The notes under the pieces were generated by a model. That model saw only the letters and a list, made by a program, of their open reading frames with translations. It was not told the DNA's origin and ran no database searches. From an uncultured Rickettsiales bacterium (GTDB taxonomy: Bacteria > Pseudomonadota > Alphaproteobacteria > Rickettsiales > UBA1997): a stretch of DNA of 46,348 nucleotides. Every line of letters begins with the position of its first letter. Positions within the stretch are counted from its first letter, which is position 1. Location of the stretch: positions 1 through 46,348 of the forward strand of contig CALXSG010000010.1 of NCBI GenBank assembly GCA_944391075.1. The letters run 5' to 3'. Shown in pieces: positions 41,844-46,348 of the stretch. A program made the position numbers and the translations under genes.

Positions 41844-41972
41844 ATGGAAAGAGATTTTTGGTTAATAATGTGCTTATGGGGAGCATATTTTATAAAGACA
41901 AAATTTAATCTTTCTTTTGATATGTTTTTAGCTACTTGTTTAGTATTCTTTCTTTTAATTTTTAAAAAATAA
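41844..41972 (+). CDS. Small 42-aa membrane protein
   Basis: The ORF starts with ATG at 41844, 1 bp after the trmH stop, and ends 4 bp before the MFS transporter start, so it neatly fills the gap in the operon. The product (starting MERDFWLIMCLWGAYFIKTK and ending in LVFFLLIFKK) has two short hydrophobic segments. A ribosome binding site (TTATGGAGATG, GGAGA) lies in the end of trmH. No known family. Its position and membrane character make it more likely real than chance, but it could also be a leader that couples translation of the MFS gene. Confidence 0.5.
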   Translation: MERDFWLIMCLWGAYFIKTKFNLSFDMFLATCLVFFLLIFKK

Positions 41973-41976
41973 TAAT

Positions 41977-43146
41977 ATGACAATGAAGATAAATAAAATA
42001 TATTTGTTGCTTTTAAGTGTTTTTTCTTATTTTATAACAGTTGGTTTATCGGCTGTGTTATTACCAATTGTATTGAATTATAATGATATTTCTGAATTTT
42101 TAATAGGGATTTCTGATAATGTAAAAATTATATCAGGTTTATTTATTCTAATGATATTACCAAAAATAGCTAACAAATTGGGAATTGTAGAAATTGGCAT
42201 TATATCATTACTTTTTTATGCTATTTCTTTATTACTATTACCTTTTTATTATAATTATTTATGGTGGTTATTTTTAATATTTTTATTTGGTGCGGGTTTT
42301 ATTGTTTTTAGAACTATGGAAGAAACACTTGCTAATGTAATTGCAAATAATAAAAATAGAGGAAAAATTATGGGTTATGTATCAACATCTATGCTTTGTG
42401 GCTTATCTGTTGGTCCTATAATACCTAAAATTTTTGGTGCTAATAACTATTTAAATTTTCTTATAGGTTTTTTATGTGTTTGTATTAGTGCAATATGTTT
42501 TTTAAAGTTAAAAACAAGTCAAGGCTATGTTAAGCCTACAACAAATTTTAAGTTTTTTAAATTTTTAAAAGAACAACCATTAGTATTTTTTTCGAAATTT
42601 ATATTAGAATTTTTAATTCAAATAATATTTGTATTTATTGTTATTTACGTAATAAATACAACCAATTATTCAGCAGAAAATGCAGGTTTAATTATTACAG
42701 CATTTTCATTAAGTGGTTTTTTTAATGTTTTTGTTGGAAATTTTCTTGATAAAATAAAAAATAAAAATTCAGCAATGATTTTTGGTACTTTTATTATATT
42801 TATTTGTTTTATTTTACTTCCATTTACACTAAAAGTTAATATATTATTAACATATATTTTATTCTTTATTTTTGGTTTATGTGGTTCAAGTTTAGTTTTT
42901 TTAAGTTCTATGTTTATTTTAAATAGTTCATATAAAAAAAGTGAACTTGTTGGCGCAAATTCTGCATTAACAATAAGTGATGCAATTGCAATGATTTCTA
43001 GTTCTTTTTTTACCGGTATATCAATGAAATTTTTTAATAGTAATGGTTTATTTATACCAATATATTTACTATTATTTTTATATCTTGTATTTTGTTTTTA
43101 TTATTTTTTAATTAAGGAGAAAAATCATGGAAAATCAAGAAAGTAG
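41977..43146 (+). CDS. Major facilitator superfamily transporter
   Basis: 389 aa with about 12 hydrophobic segments. The short loop between TM2 and TM3 reads LPKIANKLGIVEIGI, a form of the MFS signature loop. A second-half equivalent, NFLDKIKNKNSAMIFGTFII, follows TM8. The residues FRTMEETLANVIANNKNRGK-IMGYVSTSMLCGLSVGPIIP are typical of MFS TM4-TM5. Substrate cannot be inferred; it most resembles YfcJ/drug-export or small-molecule porters in plan. Start ATG 41977 with an alternative Met two codons later (MTMKI). Its 3' end overlaps the gapR start by 20 bp. Confidence 0.85.
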   Translation: MTMKINKIYLLLLSVFSYFITVGLSAVLLPIVLNYNDISEFLIGISDNVKIISGLFILMILPKIANKLGIVEIGIISLLFYAISLLLLPFYYNYLWWLFLIFLFGAGFIVFRTMEETLANVIANNKNRGKIMGYVSTSMLCGLSVGPIIPKIFGANNYLNFLIGFLCVCISAICFLKLKTSQGYVKPTTNFKFFKFLKEQPLVFFSKFILEFLIQIIFVFIVIYVINTTNYSAENAGLIITAFSLSGFFNVFVGNFLDKIKNKNSAMIFGTFIIFICFILLPFTLKVNILLTYILFFIFGLCGSSLVFLSSMFILNSSYKKSELVGANSALTISDAIAMISSSFFTGISMKFFNSNGLFIPIYLLLFLYLVFCFYYFLIKEKNHGKSRK

Positions 43147-43375
43147 TGTTGATTTAAAATTAAAAAGATTTGTTGATAATATTGAAAGGCTTGAAGAAGA
43201 GAAAAAAGAAATTTCTAGACAAATTTCTGATGTATATAAAGAAGCAAAAGCTTTTGGTTTTGATGGCAAAGCTTTAAGAAGAATAATTTCTTTGAGAAAA
43301 ATGAATGTAGATAAAAGAGTTGAGTTAGAACACTTAATTGATGTTTATAAAGAAGCTTTAGGAATGTTGGAATAG
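43127..43375 (+). CDS. gapR: GapR (DUF2312) nucleoid-associated protein
   Basis: 82 aa, the expected length. The family pattern LKRFVDNIERLEEEKKEISR-QISDVYKEAKAFGFDGKALR-RIISLRKM covers residues 12-60, a helical protein that encircles DNA. In Caulobacter GapR binds overtwisted, AT-rich DNA ahead of forks and RNA polymerase and stimulates topoisomerases; the same role is likely here. DUF2312 is almost confined to alphaproteobacteria, so it is a strong lineage marker. The start is set by an AAGGAG 6-7 bp upstream, inside the end of the MFS gene. rnd begins 5 bp after its stop. Confidence 0.93.
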   Translation: MENQESSVDLKLKRFVDNIERLEEEKKEISRQISDVYKEAKAFGFDGKALRRIISLRKMNVDKRVELEHLIDVYKEALGMLE

Positions 43376-43380
43376 GGGAT

Positions 43381-44520
43381 ATGTTTTATATAGATAACAC
43401 AGAAGATTTAGTTAATATTTGTAATGAAATTAAATCAAAAGCAAATATAATAGCAATAGATACTGAATTTATAAAACAAGACAATTATTTTCCAAAACTT
43501 TCAATTATACAAATATCTTTTTTTAATGGCGATGTTATAAAAAGTTGTATAATAGATGTTTTAGCTGAAAATATATTTATGCAACCATTTTTTGAAATAT
43601 TAATGGATGAAAAAATTAAAAAAATTTTTCATTCTTGTAGTCAGGACTTAGAGGCTTTATATAAAATAATGCAGAAGATACCTGTTAACATTGAGGATAC
43701 TCAAGTTATGGCTGAATTTTGCGGTATGAAAGCTAATATCAGTTATACCGATTTAGTAAAGGATACTTTAAAAATTACAATTGTAAAAAGTAAAAAAGTG
43801 CAAGTAAGTAATTGGTTACAAAGACCTTTAACAGAACAACAAATGGAATACGCTATTAGTGATGTTGATTATTTATTAGAAATATATATTTCTTTAGCAC
43901 AACAACTAAATATAAACAAAAATTTTCAGTATTATAAAGCAGAAATGAACGAGAGATATGGGCAAAATATGATTCAGAATCTCATTAAAAATGCTTGGAA
44001 AAAAATGCGTTTTAGATTAGGTAATAAGAGCAATATTTACATTATGATATTAAAAGAATTATGTGCTTTTAGAGAACAAGTTGCTATGGAAGTTGATATG
44101 ATAAAAGGTTCTATTATGCCGGATACTTTTTTTAAAGTAATGCTTACAAAATATCCAAAAACATTAGATGAATTAAACAATATCTTTCAAAAAAATGTAG
44201 AAATATTAAATAAAACGAGAGTTACAAAAAAAGCTTTTTTAAATTTATACTTATCAACACTTGAAAAAATTAAAAAGGAAAATATAGAAGAAAAGCCATA
44301 TATTACTGAATTAAAAGACAAAAAACTAATACAAAAATATAATGAAATGACTGATTATATTTTTGCAAGATGTAAACAAATGAATATTAATCCAGAAATT
44401 GTACAAAACAAAATGGATTTAATTGCATTTATTTCTGATAGTGAAAAATTGGATGATGTATTCAGTAAATGGAAAATTGAATTATTTGGAAAAAGACTTT
44501 ATGAAATAAAATATCGATAA
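43381..44520 (+). CDS. rnd: Ribonuclease D
   Basis: 379 aa, normal. DEDDy exonuclease motifs: IAIDTEFIKQDNYFPKLSII-QIS (Exo I, D and E), KKIFHSCSQDLEALYKIM (Exo II), and EYAISDVDYLLEIY (Exo III with Tyr). The region about 205-290 corresponds to the HRDC domain (LKELCAFREQVAMEVDMIKG) and the last 90 residues to a second such module. RNase D trims tRNA 3' ends. It is the last gene of the six-gene operon, ended by a strong hairpin. Confidence 0.94.
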   Translation: MFYIDNTEDLVNICNEIKSKANIIAIDTEFIKQDNYFPKLSIIQISFFNGDVIKSCIIDVLAENIFMQPFFEILMDEKIKKIFHSCSQDLEALYKIMQKIPVNIEDTQVMAEFCGMKANISYTDLVKDTLKITIVKSKKVQVSNWLQRPLTEQQMEYAISDVDYLLEIYISLAQQLNINKNFQYYKAEMNERYGQNMIQNLIKNAWKKMRFRLGNKSNIYIMILKELCAFREQVAMEVDMIKGSIMPDTFFKVMLTKYPKTLDELNNIFQKNVEILNKTRVTKKAFLNLYLSTLEKIKKENIEEKPYITELKDKKLIQKYNEMTDYIFARCKQMNINPEIVQNKMDLIAFISDSEKLDDVFSKWKIELFGKRLYEIKYR

Positions 44521-44549
44521 TTTATTATAAAATTAATTATATCTTAAAG

Positions 44550-44577
44550 AACGCTACTAAGTTTCCTTAGTAGCGTT
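44550..44577 (+). terminator. Terminator of the parvulin-to-rnd operon
   Basis: A perfect 12-bp stem AACGCTACTAAG / CTTAGTAGCGTT with a TTTC loop, 29 bp past the rnd stop. The T-run after it is short, so it may also act as an RNA-stabilising or bidirectional element. Confidence 0.75.
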
Positions 44578-44603
44578 TGTGCGATTACAATTATAATTAA
44601 TTA

Positions 44604-44686
44604 TTATGATATTTTATACCAATATGTATCTGCCTTGCAGAAAGCATTGCATATTAGTATCTTCATCTTTTACTTCATCGAATTCT
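44604..44686 (-). pseudogene. Decayed copy of the 3' end of the glycine-rich protein gene
   Basis: On the minus strand this stretch encodes DEDTNMQCFL and, after a one-base frame change, KADTYWYKIS followed by a stop. The functional gene just upstream ends VEDVDGNNRMQC...NADWYKIN and a stop, so the two match in order and spacing. It has no start and is frameshifted, so it is a relic of a tandem duplication or a leftover recombination cassette. Confidence 0.65.
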
Positions 44687-44720
44687 TTTAATTAAATTAA
44701 TTATTTATATTTATTTATAA

Positions 44721-46348
44721 TTAATTTATTTTATACCAATCTGCATTGCCTTCTTTATCAACCATACACTGCATTCTATTATTACCATCTACATCTTCTA
44801 CAATTGCTGTATTAGTAACTTCAAAGTCATAATCTCCCCAATCTATATTGTTATCAACAGTAAATGGTTGTTTACACTTAGGAAGTTCTTTACATTCATA
44901 AATCATTTTAATGTCACCACTATTTGTAGTTTCCCATTGTCCAGCACTTCCACATCTAATAGCAGGTCTATTATCAATTATAGTTCCATCCGCCTCTCTA
45001 AATGTAGATAATGTATAATAATCACTTATACTTGCTATATGAGTTGAGGCATTTACAATATTATATGGACATATCGAGTCAGCAAATGATAATTCCCCAT
45101 ATTTAGCTTGTGGAAATTTCATTGTATGTGTAACAGTTCCACCTTTTGAAACTACACAAATTCTAATTTTACCATTACTTCTTCTAACACCACTTTGTCC
45201 ACCAGGGTTTGTAAATATTTTACTTATATAGCTAGAACCACCGCCACCTCCACCACATTCATTAAAACATTGATATTCAGTAATATCTTTTTCTACTGCA
45301 CATGCTTCGTCAAGACAATCATCTGTATTATATGAACCACAAGAAGTAGTACCACCAGCATACCAACCACCACCACCTTTTAAGGTTCCGCCACCAAGAA
45401 TATTACAAGTTACAGAATGATTGTTCTTATTTTTAATTGTCATACCACCACCTAAACCTGCTATTGCGGCAGTCATAGAACTAATTCCTGATTTTCCATA
45501 AACCTGATAACTATATTTATCTTCAATACCAGGATTGCTACTATTTGGAAGTCCACCACCACCATCACCACCATTTTCTAACCAATCGTTTTTACCAGAC
45601 TGCGAACTTCCGCCACCTCCACCAGCAACAATAATTCTTTTATCTAAATTTTGATCCCAAGATCCGTTTACAGTTCTAATGTCACTAGCACCACCTCCAG
45701 CGCCTTCCCATGGTGTACCAAATGATGAAGATTTAGATAAACCCGTCCCACCACCGTTCCAACCACCACGGCCATCATATGATTCAATCAAAACACCATC
45801 CTCGTCGTACTGACCATCAACTGTTGTCTTTGCATTATGTCCTTTTTCACCAACATATAAATAAAGTTTTCTGTTTTTTATTCCATAAGCTTTTTCTAAA
45901 TCTACACCTTCTATTTGAAGCGTGCCATAACTATAACCACCTTTACCGCCGATAGAATTATAATTTAAAAAATTTTGATCGCTATGAGCTATATTATGCC
46001 CTCCACCTGCACCCCACACTTCAATTCTTATTTGTTCAGCGTTTTCAGGAATAGCATATTCATGGACTTTACCTAAATTTCCACCATCGTTTCTTTTACC
46101 TGCTATCTCAAACACAAACGTTTGACACTCTCTATTATCAACTTTTATTTGATAATCTAATTCAATAGGTGGACAGTCAGGATTTTCCACTCCTCCACCA
46201 TTTCCAGCATTAAATGCATCATGTAGATTATCTATATTTCTGTGATATTTTAAATATTTTTCATCATTTAAATCAACAATAAAGTCTTTTTCAGGAAGAT
46301 TATTTACTTCTTTTTCTATTTTTGTTGTAGTACCATCTTCATTAACTA
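44721..46348 (-). CDS. Glycine-rich (ALK-type glycine-rich domain) surface protein, 5' end beyond window
   Basis: The open frame runs to the window edge; the GTG at 46190 is internal, since residues such as NEDGTTTKIEKEVNNLPEKD continue upstream. The domain begins near QTFVFEIAGKRN with AEQIRIEVWGAGGG, followed by many GGxGG runs (GGKGGYSYGT, GGGGSSQSG, GGDGGGG, GGGTLKGGGGWYAGG, GGGGGGSSYISKIF). These match the layout of the glycine-rich domain of ALK/LTK receptors (Pfam Gly_rich), which folds as bundled polyglycine-II helices. A C-terminal 120-residue Cys-containing module (CGSAGQWETT...CKELPKCKQPF...MQCM) may be sushi-like. It is probably exported and exposed at the surface, possibly adhesive, though its signal peptide lies outside the window. 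Confidence 0.72.
   Translation of the reverse strand, partial: VNEDGTTTKIEKEVNNLPEKDFIVDLNDEKYLKYHRNIDNLHDAFNAGNGGGVENPDCPPIELDYQIKVDNRECQTFVFEIAGKRNDGGNLGKVHEYAIPENAEQIRIEVWGAGGGHNIAHSDQNFLNYNSIGGKGGYSYGTLQIEGVDLEKAYGIKNRKLYLYVGEKGHNAKTTVDGQYDEDGVLIESYDGRGGWNGGGTGLSKSSSFGTPWEGAGGGASDIRTVNGSWDQNLDKRIIVAGGGGGSSQSGKNDWLENGGDGGGGLPNSSNPGIEDKYSYQVYGKSGISSMTAAIAGLGGGMTIKNKNNHSVTCNILGGGTLKGGGGWYAGGTTSCGSYNTDDCLDEACAVEKDITEYQCFNECGGGGGGSSYISKIFTNPGGQSGVRRSNGKIRICVVSKGGTVTHTMKFPQAKYGELSFADSICPYNIVNASTHIASISDYYTLSTFREADGTIIDNRPAIRCGSAGQWETTNSGDIKMIYECKELPKCKQPFTVDNNIDWGDYDFEVTNTAIVEDVDGNNRMQCMVDKEGNADWYKIN

Overview
This window is a very AT-rich stretch of bacterial chromosome (by eye roughly three quarters A+T). 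It looks like a host-associated alphaproteobacterium. The lineage evidence is GapR (DUF2312), an IalB-family secreted protein, a bactofilin, a DUF2610 protein, a YhdP/AsmA-type envelope protein and short SRP RNA, together with ordinary Gram-negative envelope genes (BamA, MacAB-TolC). The combination of extreme AT content, pilin-like surface proteins and a large glycine-rich protein recalls uncultured gut alphaproteobacteria. That placement is inference, not something the sequence proves. There is no phage, CRISPR array or transposase.

Layout. The 3' end of dnaA (1-578) is followed on the minus strand by two pilin-like genes (684-2453) and truA. A plus-strand amidohydrolase converges on a minus-strand block of tRNA-Glu, bamA and tRNA-Cys (4720-7250). 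Next comes a plus-strand run: DUF2610 protein, ftsQ, uvrA, two tandem HD-domain genes and yggU (7359-13497). mreB-mreC, a thioredoxin-fold protein and a membrane protein lie on the minus strand (13478-16581), then rplM-rpsI on plus. A tight eight-gene minus-strand operon (18018-22906) carries bactofilin, IalB-like, a membrane protein, tatD, two signal-peptide/coiled-coil/TM proteins, ybaB and a degenerate hydrolase. HU and a large AsmA-like gene follow. Then come lysS and a marR-macA-macB-tolC efflux operon on plus (26701-33389), and rpsF-rpsR-rplI on minus. dcd (+) comes next, then two orphan genes, tyrS, a secreted cyclophilin and the SRP RNA, all on minus. A six-gene plus operon follows: parvulin, trmH, a 42-aa membrane ORF, an MFS transporter, gapR and rnd (40052-44520). 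The window ends inside a large minus-strand glycine-rich protein, with a decayed copy of its 3' end just downstream.

Most of the content is core housekeeping: envelope assembly (BamA, AsmA-like, periplasmic foldases), cell shape (MreBC, bactofilin, FtsQ), translation and DNA repair. The accessory signal lies in surface proteins and small structures. The main points are a nine-G tract in the leader of one pilin-like gene (candidate phase variation) and an A10 tract where a -1 frameshift would fuse a redox domain to a membrane domain. Others are a hairpin repeat found in two places with a compensatory base change, and the ALK-like glycine-rich protein with its pseudogene tail.
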